A stretch of DNA of 64,000 nt, from NCBI RefSeq assembly GCF_036226505.1, contig NZ_CP108484.1, positions 1,612,001 to 1,676,000 on the forward strand, read 5' to 3'. Under the pieces are notes generated by a model. It made no database searches, was not told where the DNA came from, and saw only the letters and a list, made by a program, of their open reading frames with translations. A program made the position numbers and the translations under genes. The DNA is from Kitasatospora sp. NBC_01246 (GTDB taxonomy: Bacteria; Actinomycetota; Actinomycetes; Streptomycetales; Streptomycetaceae). Shown here piece by piece: positions 51,436 to 59,760 of the stretch (the stretch's first letter is position 1; the number at the start of each line of letters is the position of its first letter).

Positions 51436-52848
51436 TCAGTGCCGTCCGGAGATGGCGTCCGCCAGCCGGGCGAGCGGTGAGCCGGTGGCCCGGCCGGTGG
51501 ACTCCTGGCGGTCGGCGGCATGGTACGCGGCGTAGAGGGCGTGCACACCGAGCCAGCGCAGCGGCTCCGGCTCCCAGCGGCGCACCCGGTGGCCGACCCA
51601 GGGCAGCCGGGTGAGCTCGGTGTCACGGCCGAGGACGAGGTCGCGCAGGGTGCGGCCGGCCAGGTTGGCGGTGGTGACCCCGCTGCCCACGTACCCGCCG
51701 GCCCAGCCGAGCCCGGAGGCGCGGTCGAGGTCCACGGTGGCGCACCAGTCGCGGGGGACGCCGAGCACCCCGGCCCAGGCGTGGTCGATCCGGGCACCGG
51801 CGGCGGCCGGGAAGAAGCTGTCGAGGATCTCGCGCAGCTGCCGGACGGTGGCCGGCTGGGTGGTCCCGTCCGCGTCGGTGCGCGAGCCGTACCGGTAGGG
51901 GACGCCGCGCCCGCCGAGCGCGATCCGGTCGTCCGCGGTGCGCTGCGCGTACATGTAGGCATGGGCGAAGTCGCCGAGGACTTCGCGGCCGGCCCAGCCG
52001 GTCCGGGCCCAGAAGGACTCCGGCAGCGGTTCGGTGGCGATCATCGCGGAGTTCATCGGCAGCCAGGTCCGCCGCTCGCCCCGGAGCCCGGCGGTGAACC
52101 CCTCGGTGGCGCGCAGCACGTGGTCGGCGGTGACCGTGCCGTGCGGGGTGACGGCGCGGGCCCGGCGGCCGGCGCCGCCCGGCTCGACGGCGGTGACCGG
52201 CGTCCGCTCGTGGACGCGGACGCCCAGACCCGCCACCACCTCGGCGAGCCCGCGGGCCAGCTTGGCGGGCTGGACGCGCGCGCCGTAGGGCGTCCAGGTG
52301 CCGCCGAGGGTGCCGGCGATCCGGATGCGCTCACCGGTCTCGGCCGCCGTCAGCAGCCGGATGCGGTCCGCACCGAAGGAGCGCTCGGCCGTCGCGAAGG
52401 CCTGCAACCGGGCCAGCTGGGCCGGGGTCCGGGCGACCTCCAGGACGCCGCCCCGGACGAGGTCCGCCTCGATGCGCTCGGCGGCGACGGTGTCGGCCAC
52501 CTCGCCGACCGCCTCGTCCATCACCCGCTGCATCGCGGCGGCCGGCCCGGCCCCGTACCGGCGGGCGAAGGCCGACCGGCCGGCGAACCCGTTGTAGAGC
52601 CACCCGCCGTTGCGCCCCGAGGCGCCGTAACCGCAGAACCGGCGCTCCAGCACGGTGATCCGCAGTCCGGGGTCGGCCTTCTTGAGGTAGTAGGCGGTCC
52701 AGAGCCCGGTGTACCCGCCACCGACGATGCACACGTCCGCGTCGGCGTCGCCCGGCAGCGCGGGCCGGGGCTCGGGCAGTCCGGTCTGCGCGTACCAGAA
52801 GGAGACGCGGCCGTTGACGGCCGGGGATTCGTCGCCGGAGCGGTCCAC
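51436..52848 (-). CDS. FAD-dependent oxidoreductase (DAO/GlpO-like)
   Basis: 470 residues from GTG 52848 (AAGGCAGG upstream). VCIVGGGYTGLWTAYYLKK is the FAD-binding GxGxxG, LERRFCGYGASGRNGGW the ribose/adenine contact, and GWAGGYVGSGVTTANLAGR the C-terminal FAD-binding strand. The family oxidises amines or amino acids (PuuB/gamma-glutamylputrescine oxidase and sarcosine-oxidase relatives), giving peroxide. It is divergent from a small ORF with a 16-bp palindrome between, which suggests local repression. Substrate not determined. Confidence 0.9.
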   Translation of the reverse strand: MDRSGDESPAVNGRVSFWYAQTGLPEPRPALPGDADADVCIVGGGYTGLWTAYYLKKADPGLRITVLERRFCGYGASGRNGGWLYNGFAGRSAFARRYGAGPAAAMQRVMDEAVGEVADTVAAERIEADLVRGGVLEVARTPAQLARLQAFATAERSFGADRIRLLTAAETGERIRIAGTLGGTWTPYGARVQPAKLARGLAEVVAGLGVRVHERTPVTAVEPGGAGRRARAVTPHGTVTADHVLRATEGFTAGLRGERRTWLPMNSAMIATEPLPESFWARTGWAGREVLGDFAHAYMYAQRTADDRIALGGRGVPYRYGSRTDADGTTQPATVRQLREILDSFFPAAAGARIDHAWAGVLGVPRDWCATVDLDRASGLGWAGGYVGSGVTTANLAGRTLRDLVLGRDTELTRLPWVGHRVRRWEPEPLRWLGVHALYAAYHAADRQESTGRATGSPLARLADAISGRH

Positions 52849-53006
52849 GGGAACCTGCCTTCGCTCGGTGGTCTCCCCGGACGCTATGCCGCGGCGGTGC
52901 ACCGCGACCACCGACACGGTGGCAGGATCCGCGTACCCCGCCCTGCACACTGTCAGAGCCTCCGACGCCGGCCCGGTCGACAACTCTGGTTACCTCGCGG
53001 CATTTC

Positions 53007-53022
53007 GGTAACTATAGTTACC
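53007..53022. promoter_or_regulatory. 16-bp perfect palindrome between divergent genes
   Basis: GGTAACTATAGTTACC is a perfect palindrome ending four bases before ATG 53026. A related GGTTACC half-site lies at 52988. TATAGT within it (53013-53018) could be a -10 whose start site falls at the ATG, giving a leaderless transcript. The form fits a MarR/TetR/PadR-type operator. Confidence 0.6.
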
Positions 53023-53025
53023 ACC

Positions 53026-53487
53026 ATGTCGACACCCGAGATCACCGCCCCGGAGCGGGCGGCACTCGCACGGATCCTCCAGGGCGCCCTCGGCCCGCCC
53101 GCCCCGGCCGCGCACGCCGGGCGCCACCGTTGCGCAGTGGACGCCGTCGAGGTGGCCCTGGCCGTCCTCGACAGCCGCGGCGGAGCGTCGCCGCGAAGTG
53201 ACGGCCGCCCGCACCCGGACCGGCCGGCAGGGCGCCGACCGGTCCGGCCCGCGGCGGGTCAGCGCGAAGCGCCCGCTCCCGCGCCGATCGTCGAGCCCTC
53301 GATGGGCGCCGACAGCGGGATCGTCTCCCCGGCGAAACCGGCCTTGACGAACTGCCAGGTGAGCCCGTTGATCACGCCCTGGCCCAGCGGCGCGAACCTG
53401 GCGAAGGCCGGCTGGCTCAGGTCGAGGTGCGTGGAGTCGCAGGACGGACACTTGTCCCGGACCGGGACGGTGACCGTCTTGCCCTGA
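53026..53487 (+). CDS. doubtful small ORF behind a palindromic operator
   Basis: 153 codons from ATG 53026. The first 50 residues (STPEITAPERAALARILQGA, HRCAVDAVEVALAVLDS) look like real protein; the remainder is Pro/Arg-rich and lies antisense to the papain-inhibitor-like gene. No helix-turn-helix is visible. There is no ribosome site, so it would be leaderless. It may be a truncated remnant of a regulator gene, or not a gene. Confidence 0.3.
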   Translation: MSTPEITAPERAALARILQGALGPPAPAAHAGRHRCAVDAVEVALAVLDSRGGASPRSDGRPHPDRPAGRRPVRPAAGQREAPAPAPIVEPSMGADSGIVSPAKPALTNCQVSPLITPWPSGANLAKAGWLRSRCVESQDGHLSRTGTVTVLP

Positions 53488-53762
53488 TAGGTCACCTTGA
53501 CCGAGATGCCCTTGCACAGCGGGTCGTTGTTCGGATTCGCCGAAGTCCACCAGGTGTGCGAGACCGCCACCAGCATCTGGTTGGACGCGTTGATCTGGGT
53601 GCCGCAGGCGCCGTAGCCGGCGTCGTTGTAGTAGGTCGCCTTGCCGGTCATCGGCTTGTTGATCGGGATCGCGGCACTGGCCGAACCCGCGGTCAGGGCG
53701 ATCAGTGCGGCGGCGGCGAGCGGAGCGCCGGCCAGGATCCTGAGGTTCTTGACGACTCGCAT
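53259..53762 (-). CDS. secreted papain-inhibitor-like (RlpA/expansin-like barrel) protein
   Basis: 167 residues with a signal peptide ending GSASA. The mature 135 residues (GKATYYNDAGYGACGTQINA, SHTWWTSANPNNDPLCKG, VPVRDKCPSCDSTHLDLS) match the double-psi beta-barrel of barwin/expansin-like proteins, and specifically resemble the small papain inhibitor exported by Streptomyces mobaraensis. Four Cys should form two disulfides. The catalytic Asp in DLS is kept. It should act outside the cell, as a cysteine-protease inhibitor or wall-binding protein. It begins ATG 53762 after GGAGGG. Confidence 0.85.
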   Translation of the reverse strand: MRVVKNLRILAGAPLAAAALIALTAGSASAAIPINKPMTGKATYYNDAGYGACGTQINASNQMLVAVSHTWWTSANPNNDPLCKGISVKVTYQGKTVTVPVRDKCPSCDSTHLDLSQPAFARFAPLGQGVINGLTWQFVKAGFAGETIPLSAPIEGSTIGAGAGASR

Positions 53763-54054
53763 GGTTCCCTCCGATTGTCGGTGCGGACGGCATGACCGAG
53801 TACGGGCGGGCCGGCGGACCTGCGGAAGCTCCCGAGCAGGCCGAATCGGCTTGCGGTGCAGTGGAGTTCGGGCACGTCCGACCTACCCAGGGAAGGACCG
53901 TATGCCGGACGCCGAAGGGAGGTCCATACCTTTGATGTGTTGTCATGAACACAAAGCAGGAAGCTTTACGAAAGCGGCCGAAGGCGGGACGATACGTGAC
54001 CGCAGAGCGGACGACGCGTTGTCAGTTCACGCGTCCCACTCTCCGGAGGCCCCC
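53763..54054. other. intergenic region with a small inverted repeat
   Basis: 292 bases between divergent secreted-protein genes. A relatively AT-rich patch at 53930-53970 contains the inverted repeat TGTGTTGTCATGAACACA (53936-53953), a possible regulator site. No other gene is seen. Confidence 0.4.
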
Positions 54055-54312
54055 TTGCGCATCCCGTCCCGCACGCCGTCCCGCACCCCGCTCCGCCCCG
54101 CGTTCCGCGTTCCGCTCCGCCGCGCCGCCCTCGGCGCCGCCCTGCTGGGCGCGGCCGTCCTGACCGGTGCCACCGCGACCCCGGCGGCGGCCGTGCCCCG
54201 GGAGGTGAACCAGGGCTACGTCATCCCGGTCGGCGGCATCACCGACCTCGGCGCGCTGCCCGTCCTCGGCAGCCTCGGGATGGACTTCGCCCGCCTGCTC
54301 GGGCAGTCCTGA
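54055..54312 (+). CDS. small secreted protein, unrecognised
   Basis: 85 residues from TTG 54055, chosen because a perfect GGAGG ends five bases upstream. A long Arg-rich n-region (RIPSRTPSRTPLRPAFRVPL) and hydrophobic core (LGAALLGAAVLTGATA) lead to AAAV. The mature part is about 40 residues: VPREVNQGYVIPVGGITDLG, ALPVLGSLGMDFARLL. No family is recognised. A peptide of this size could be a surface or signalling product. Confidence 0.55.
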   Translation: MRIPSRTPSRTPLRPAFRVPLRRAALGAALLGAAVLTGATATPAAAVPREVNQGYVIPVGGITDLGALPVLGSLGMDFARLLGQS

Positions 54313-54385
54313 GCCACCCGCTCAGCACCGGGCGGCCGGCCCGGCACCGGCCGCCCGACACTCCCGCGCTCCCGCCCCCGCGCCC

Positions 54386-55216
54386 TCAGGCCCGGCCGCG
54401 CACCCCCGGGACGGCCAGCTCGAACAGCCGCCCGGAGAGCGGGTGTTCCCCGCTCCGGGCGGTGGTGACGAACAGCGTGTCCAGCCCCGGCCCGCCGAAG
54501 GCACAGCTGGTCGTCCGCGGCGCCGGGACCTCCACGGTGTCGAGCAGCCGGCCCCCCGGCGAGAGGCAGTGCACCGCCCCGCCGTCCCAGAACGCCACCC
54601 AGAGGTTCCCGGCCTCGTCCAGGGTCATGCCGTCGGGCATCCCCGGCAGGTGGGAGACGTCCAGCGAACGGATCCGGCGGCCGACCGGGCCGTGCTCGGG
54701 GTACTCGTAGAACCCGATCCGCCGGGTCGGGGTGTCGATGTGCCAGAGCCGGTCCGGCTCGGGCCAGGCCAGGCCGTTGGGGATGGCCAGGCCGTCCAGG
54801 ATCGGCCGCACCGAGCCGTCGGACTCCAGCCGGTACAGCGACCCCGGCTGCTGCGGCCCGGTGCGCTGCATGGTGCCCGCGACCGGCCGGCCGTACGGGT
54901 CCCGCTTCCCGTCGTTCATCCGGCGGTCCGGCCGGTCGGCCTCGACGGCCGCGAGCAGCTCCGTCCGGCCGGTCGCGGTGTCCAGCGACTCGAACCCGCG
55001 CTCGGTCGCGAGGACCGGGCTGCCCTCCGCGGCCGGCATCAACGTGCCCGGGGTGACGTCCAGTTCGAGCACCGTGAGCCGGCCGCTCGGACGGTGGAGG
55101 GTGAGGACCTCGCGGTCCGGGATGCCGATCCAGCGGATCGACTGGGCGGCCGCATCCCAGACCGGGCCTTCACCCAGGGTGAGGCAGGGGGTGTCGGCGA
55201 CGGGTTCGGCACGCAT
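54386..55216 (-). CDS. SMP-30/gluconolactonase family protein
   Basis: 276 residues from ATG 55216, six bases after GAGGAG. The regucalcin-type metal ligands are visible: Glu in LGEGPVWD, Asn in IPNGLAWPE, and Asp in GMPDGMTLD, along with RRMNDGKRDPYGRPV. It is a six-bladed propeller lactonase, probably acting on a sugar lactone or similar, in the cytosol. A second, different SMP-30 gene lies at 62403. Confidence 0.9.
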   Translation of the reverse strand: MRAEPVADTPCLTLGEGPVWDAAAQSIRWIGIPDREVLTLHRPSGRLTVLELDVTPGTLMPAAEGSPVLATERGFESLDTATGRTELLAAVEADRPDRRMNDGKRDPYGRPVAGTMQRTGPQQPGSLYRLESDGSVRPILDGLAIPNGLAWPEPDRLWHIDTPTRRIGFYEYPEHGPVGRRIRSLDVSHLPGMPDGMTLDEAGNLWVAFWDGGAVHCLSPGGRLLDTVEVPAPRTTSCAFGGPGLDTLFVTTARSGEHPLSGRLFELAVPGVRGRA

Positions 55217-55476
55217 GGGCATCTCCTCGGACTGGACGGCGGGCTCGACGCGACGGGCTTCCGGAAGCATCGCACCCGCCGACCGGATCGGCGGGTGCCG
55301 GGGTGGGACGGATTCACCGGACGAGCCACACACCGCAGTCGAACAGTGTGACGATCCGATTCCGGACAGTGACGATCGGGATCGGGTCAGCCCCCGGCGA
55401 TCACCTCCCCGGCGCCGCCGCGCACCGCCACCCTGGTCTCGGCACTCTCGCGTGCCGCACCTACAGGGGAGGGCAG

Positions 55477-56403
55477 TTGAGGGGCACCGCCGGCCGAGTG
55501 GACCTACTCCGCACCGAGGTCGAGAACGGCTTCACCGAACTGCGCGGCACCGGTGACGCCCTGCGCACCGAACTGCTCGACGCCATCGTCGACGGCCTGC
55601 GCGACCACCGCGACGAGATCGTCACCGCGCTCACCAGGGAGCGGCAGTCCGCCGAACAGGCCGACCGCGACACCCGGCGGCTGCAGCGCCGGCTCACCGA
55701 GGCGCGCGAGGAACTGCACCGCCTCCAGCTCCGGGCCGCCGAGACCGCCCAGCCCCGACCCGAACCCGTCGACCCGCCGGATCCCACCTACCTCCCCGTG
55801 AAGGAGACGCCCGTGCCCGAGACCGCCCACGCCGAGGAGAGCAGCAGCCCGTCCCCCGGCATCACCGCCGAACAGGCGCAGCAGCTCATCGACCTGCTCG
55901 CCCGGCTCACCCCCGCCGAGGCGGTCGCACCTGCCCCGGACCGGCCCGCCGCCGACGCGCCGCCCGTCGACGCGGGCGGCGTCGCCGACCTCATCCCCGC
56001 CACCCTCGCCTGGCCCGCCCACGTGGCCACCCTGCTGAAGGCCGCCGCCGTCAACACCGTGGCGATCGCCTGCAACCCGCACACCTGGGAGTTCCTCGGC
56101 AAGCGGGTGGAGGGCGCCGAACACTTCGACCAGCAGGAGGCCGCCCAGCGCCCCCGCGGCGCCTTCCAGGAGGACGAGGCCGACAACCTCCTCTCCGGAC
56201 GCAGCGTCATCGCCCTCCTCAACGCCCTGCGCACCACCGTCTACGCGGGCACCGGCCAGGACGTCGAGACCTGGGCCCTCGCCGTCACCTGCTACGAGCG
56301 CATCGCCGAAGTCGTCAACTCCACCCGCCCGGCCCGCGACGAACACGAGTCCACCCGCCCCCGCATCGTCCTGGACGACCTCACCGCGAAGACCCCCGCC
56401 TGA
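55477..56403 (+). CDS. coiled-coil protein of unknown function
   Basis: 308 residues from TTG 55477 with GGGGAGGG upstream; an ATG at 55303 is in frame but the added residues look like non-coding sequence. Residues 5-95 are a heptad-rich coiled coil (DLLRTEVENGFTELRGTGD, RDTRRLQRRLTEAREELHRL). A Pro/Glu-rich linker leads to a helical C-terminal domain (LIPATLAWPAHVATLLKAAA, CNPHTWEFLGKRVEGAEHFD). Not recognised. It has no membrane segment and stands alone. Confidence 0.65.
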   Translation: MRGTAGRVDLLRTEVENGFTELRGTGDALRTELLDAIVDGLRDHRDEIVTALTRERQSAEQADRDTRRLQRRLTEAREELHRLQLRAAETAQPRPEPVDPPDPTYLPVKETPVPETAHAEESSSPSPGITAEQAQQLIDLLARLTPAEAVAPAPDRPAADAPPVDAGGVADLIPATLAWPAHVATLLKAAAVNTVAIACNPHTWEFLGKRVEGAEHFDQQEAAQRPRGAFQEDEADNLLSGRSVIALLNALRTTVYAGTGQDVETWALAVTCYERIAEVVNSTRPARDEHESTRPRIVLDDLTAKTPA

Positions 56404-56766
56404 CCCGCCCCCACCGGACGGCGGCACCAGGCACGGCGTGGTGACACTGAGCGCCGGTCGGGCGCCCCCGGTGCTGAACACCGTGGCGACGTACCGGCTC
56501 TCGGGGTGGCGGGCCGTAACGGTGGAGTTCGGCGGCGCGGTCGACGTCTCGCGATAGCCGGAGACCGTCAGCTCTCCCCCCGGAGTCAATGTCAGATGAG
56601 TGTGGGCCGACGATTGGTGGGCGAGCCACGCGTGCGCTACGTGTCGGTGAGAATACTCATTCGATACGCTCGTCACGCCTCGTTCGGCCGATCCGCTGGA
56701 TTTCCACACCGGAGTGGGAAGTCGGACCGGCCGACTTCCCACTCATCCGGTGGTCCGTGTCGGGGG
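56404..56766. other. 363-base intergenic region, mostly featureless
   Basis: It contains the terminator at 56712-56744 for the minus-strand metallophosphoesterase relic. Base composition is less GC-rich than neighbouring genes around 56590-56700. No gene with a ribosome site was found. Confidence 0.5.
56712..56744 (-). terminator. intrinsic terminator after the phosphoesterase relic
   Basis: A perfect 14-bp stem (56712-56725 with 56731-56744) and a 5-base loop, 22 bases past the stop at 56767 on the minus strand. Confidence 0.85.
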
Positions 56767-57638
56767 CTACATCGGGGTGGCGAGGGGGACGGTGATCTGC
56801 TTCAGCCAGGTGTGGGTGGCGAAGTCGCGGGCCTTGAGGACGACGCGGTCGTTGTGGACCTCCACCTGGAGGCCCTGGTTGAAGGTGCCGGGCACGGCCG
56901 ACTCGCCGCCCTGGCCGTTGTCGGTGTAACCGGTCTGCACGGCGCCGGTGTTGACCACCGAGAAGCCTAGAGGTTGTTCCGGCTGCCGGAGACGGTGTTC
57001 GGCAGCGGGTGGTGAGTGATCACCATGACCGGCCGGCGGCGCTGCGCCCAGTGGGTGAGCCGCTGTTCGAGCCAGGTGAACTGGGTGTCGCTGAGCCACA
57101 CTTCGTCCCAGAGCTTCGGGTCGTGGAAGTGCATGTAGCGCTCGGTGCCCAGGGTCAGCACCGGGATGCCGCCGAAGACGTGCTCGGAGAAGACGGTGCT
57201 GCGGCCGGCGAAGGTGTAGAAGCTGCGGAACAGCGAGTCCTCGGTGGCGCCGTTGGGCCAGGCGGCCTGGTCCAGGGTGGCCGGGTCGCGCCACTTCGGC
57301 ACGTAGAACTCGTGGTTGCCGATCGCCCAGGCGACCGTCGCCGGGTGGCTCGTCCTGGCGAACTCGGCCCGGACGGCGGCGTATTCGGCGTCGAAGCCGC
57401 GTGGGGTGATGTCACCGGCGACGGCGAGACCGGAGGAGGCGGGGTTGGTGGACCTCATGTCACGCAGCGCCACACCGAGGTCGCCGAGGTCGCCCTGGAT
57501 GTCGCTGATGACGTTGAAGGTGGTGACGGGGCCACCGGCGGAGGGCCGCGCGGCGGCCGGGGTCGCGGTGACCGCGGTGGCGGTCACGGCGGTCACGGCT
57601 CCGGCGGCGGCGGTGCTGAGCAGGGTCCTGCGGTCCAC
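56767..57638 (-). pseudogene. metallophosphoesterase gene broken by internal deletion
   Basis: From GTG 57638 (GGAAGGA upstream) a Tat-like signal (DRRTLLSTAAAGAV) and the calcineurin-like core are readable: FNVISDIQGDLGDLG, AGDITP, IGNHEFY and VITHHPLPNT. The frame then ends at TAG just after SGSRNNL (56967). The C-terminal part VVNTGAVQTGYTDNGQGG continues directly in another frame to 56767. The sequence normally lying between, with the final metal-binding GHxH motif, is absent, so a frameshifting deletion has removed it. The product should be inactive. A terminator follows. Confidence 0.8.
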
Positions 57639-57798
57639 GGGTACGTCCTTCCGGGGGGAGGGCGGCGCCGTGCCGGACGGACCGGCGCGGCGCCGCCTGT
57701 GGGGATCAGACCCGTCATCTCTAAGTGATCACGCTGAACGGACCGGCGGAGACGGTGTGTATACCGCGTGAACGGCTCCCCAAGCGCCGCACCCCGGC

Positions 57799-57826
57799 GT
57801 GGGTCCGGGCCCGGGCCCGGACCCAC
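57799..57826 (-). terminator. 28-bp perfect palindrome at the beta-lactamase 3' end
   Basis: Bases 57799-57826 are a perfect 28-nt GC palindrome starting six bases after the beta-lactamase stop. It can form a long stem with a minimal loop and probably ends transcription. Confidence 0.75.
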
Positions 57827-57832
57827 GGGGTG

Positions 57833-58759
57833 TCAGCTCAGGGCTGCCGCCAGGAGAGCGGCCGCCTTGGCGACCAGCGGCTCGTCCGCCGCCGCGTCGG
57901 CGTCGCGCTGGGTGGACAGGACGGCCAGGACGACGGGCGTGCGGTCCGGTGTCCAGGCGATGCCGACGTCGTTGGTGGTGCCGTACTCGCCGGTGCCGGT
58001 CTTGTCCGCGAGGGTCCAGTCCTTGGGGAGTCCGGCGCGGAAGCGGGCGGTGCTGGTGGTGTTGGCGAGCAGCCAGTCGGTCAACTGCCGCCGGTCCCGC
58101 GGCGCCAGCGCGTCCCCGAGGACCAGCTTCTGGTTGGTCCGGCCGATGGCGGCCGGGGTGGTGGTGTCCGTCGTGCGCTCCGGTTCGGCGGAGTTCAGCG
58201 CGGGCTCCCACCGGTCGAGCCGCGTCACCCGGTCGCCGATGGACCGGCAGAAGCGGGTGATCGCCGTCGGACCGCCGAGCTCACGGAGCAGCAGGTTGTC
58301 GGCGGCGTTGTCGCTGTAGTCGATGGCCGCGACGCACAGCTCGGCCACGGTCATGCCGTTGGCGAGGTGCTCGGGCGTGCCCGTGATCGGGGCGTAGCCC
58401 GAGTTCTTGACGTCCTGCTCGGTGTACCGGATCCGCTTGGCGAGGTACTCGCCGCCCCGGTCGAGGTCCCGCAGGACGGCCGCGGCGGTGATCGTCTTGT
58501 GCGCGGAACAGATGGGGAAGCGCTCGTCGGCGCGGTACGTCACGGTCCGGCCCGTGACGGTGTTGCGCCCGAACACCCCGAGCCGGGCGCCGTGCTCCCG
58601 TTCCAGGTCGGCCAGGGCCCGGCCCACCGCGTCCCCACCCGCCGGAGCGAGGCCCGCCGCATGGGCCGACCCGCCCGCCGACACACCGGCGGCGAGTACC
58701 GCCCCGGCACCGAAGGCCAGCACCGCGCGACGCCCGGGGCGCCCTGCGAAGGTCTCCAC
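57833..58759 (-). CDS. class A beta-lactamase, Tat-exported
   Basis: 308 residues from GTG 58759 with GAGGAG upstream. RPGRRAVLAFGAGAVLAAG is a twin-arginine-type signal. The class A set is complete: Ser85-x-x-Lys88 (SAHK), YSDN loop, RWEPALN (Glu166-type general base with Asn) and KTGTGEYG. It should hydrolyse penicillins outside the membrane. No adjacent regulator is seen. Complete and apparently functional. Confidence 0.95.
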   Translation of the reverse strand: METFAGRPGRRAVLAFGAGAVLAAGVSAGGSAHAAGLAPAGGDAVGRALADLEREHGARLGVFGRNTVTGRTVTYRADERFPICSAHKTITAAAVLRDLDRGGEYLAKRIRYTEQDVKNSGYAPITGTPEHLANGMTVAELCVAAIDYSDNAADNLLLRELGGPTAITRFCRSIGDRVTRLDRWEPALNSAEPERTTDTTTPAAIGRTNQKLVLGDALAPRDRRQLTDWLLANTTSTARFRAGLPKDWTLADKTGTGEYGTTNDVGIAWTPDRTPVVLAVLSTQRDADAAADEPLVAKAAALLAAALS

Positions 58760-58891
58760 GATCGCATTCTCCTCTTGTTCGGCAACGATCCTTCGGAACT
58801 CAGGACGCCCCGGCAGCCCCACCGGTTCACCCGCTTCCCAACGGATCGTCCGACGAACGGCCCCGGCCCGCCTTCACGGGGCCCGCCGGGC

Positions 58892-59458
58892 TCAGAAGCC
58901 GGTCGTGTCCAGTACCAGCCCCAACGGCGCGGGCAGGTGCAGCGAGGTACCGAACGGATGGGGCCCTTCCACCCGGGTGTAGCCGAGCCGGCCCGGCTGC
59001 GAGAACAGCGTGCAGGTGCGTTCCTGACGGTCGACCAGGAGGTAGACCGGGGCCCCGAACTGCGAGTAACGACGCCGCTTGGCGGTCCGGTCGGTCTCAC
59101 CGTTCGACGGCGACGTCACTTCGACGACCAGCACGGTCTGATCCGGCAGGAGCGCGCCCTCCGTCTTCGCCAGTTCGGCGGGTACGACCGCGAGGTCCGG
59201 TACGTAGAAGTTCTGCGTCCCGGGCAGGTCGAGGTTCCCGGAACCGGCGCGGAGGCCGAGTTCGCGCATCCGGGGCCCGATCTGCTCGCGGATCAGGTCG
59301 ACGGCGGTCTCGTGGGCCCAGGACGGTGACACAGGGGTGATGACTCCCTCGACGATCTCGACGCGCTCACCCGCGATGTGCTGGATCGCGTACTTCAGGG
59401 CCTGCTCCGGATTCGGCACCCGGCTGTAGTCACCCGGACCGGCATGCGCGGTGCTCAC
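58892..59458 (-). CDS. Uma2 family (DUF820) nuclease-fold protein
   Basis: 188 residues from ATG 59458. VEIVEGVITPVSPSWAHETA, FYVPDLAVVP and VLVVEVTSPSNGETDRTAKR include the PD-(D/E)xK-like core with Asp in PDLAVV, Glu-Val in VEV and the downstream Lys. YSQFGAPVYLLVD closes the fold. Many copies occur in actinomycete genomes; function mostly unknown. Start ATG is the first in frame. Confidence 0.9.
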   Translation of the reverse strand: MSTAHAGPGDYSRVPNPEQALKYAIQHIAGERVEIVEGVITPVSPSWAHETAVDLIREQIGPRMRELGLRAGSGNLDLPGTQNFYVPDLAVVPAELAKTEGALLPDQTVLVVEVTSPSNGETDRTAKRRRYSQFGAPVYLLVDRQERTCTLFSQPGRLGYTRVEGPHPFGTSLHLPAPLGLVLDTTGF

Positions 59459-59760
59459 GTGCTGCTCTCCTGTTCGGATCTCAATCCCCTACGGAACAGT
59501 GACAGTTGGTCGCTTCCTCGGTGGCCAGGCCGACACGGCCGAAGCGCTGAGCGAGCCCCGGCCCGCAGAGGCACAGGAGGAGCCGAGGCACTCAGTAACG
59601 TTACTAGGAGACACCGCCCGGCGTCGGCGGCGCTCCCGGGACCAGACGGCCCCCAGGGCCCGGAGGGGGTGTTCGACCGTGGTCGGGCGGCCCTCCTCCC
59701 GGGCGGGTCGGCCGGGTTAAGCTCACCGTCGTACGCATGCCACACATTCAGGGGGGACCT
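59459..59760. other. divergent intergenic region with a 12-bp palindrome
   Basis: 302 bases between Uma2 and phosphopantetheinyl transferase genes. AGTAACGTTACT at 59594-59605 is a perfect palindrome in a GC-rich context and may be an operator. GGGGGG before 59761 serves as ribosome site for the transferase gene. Confidence 0.5.
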
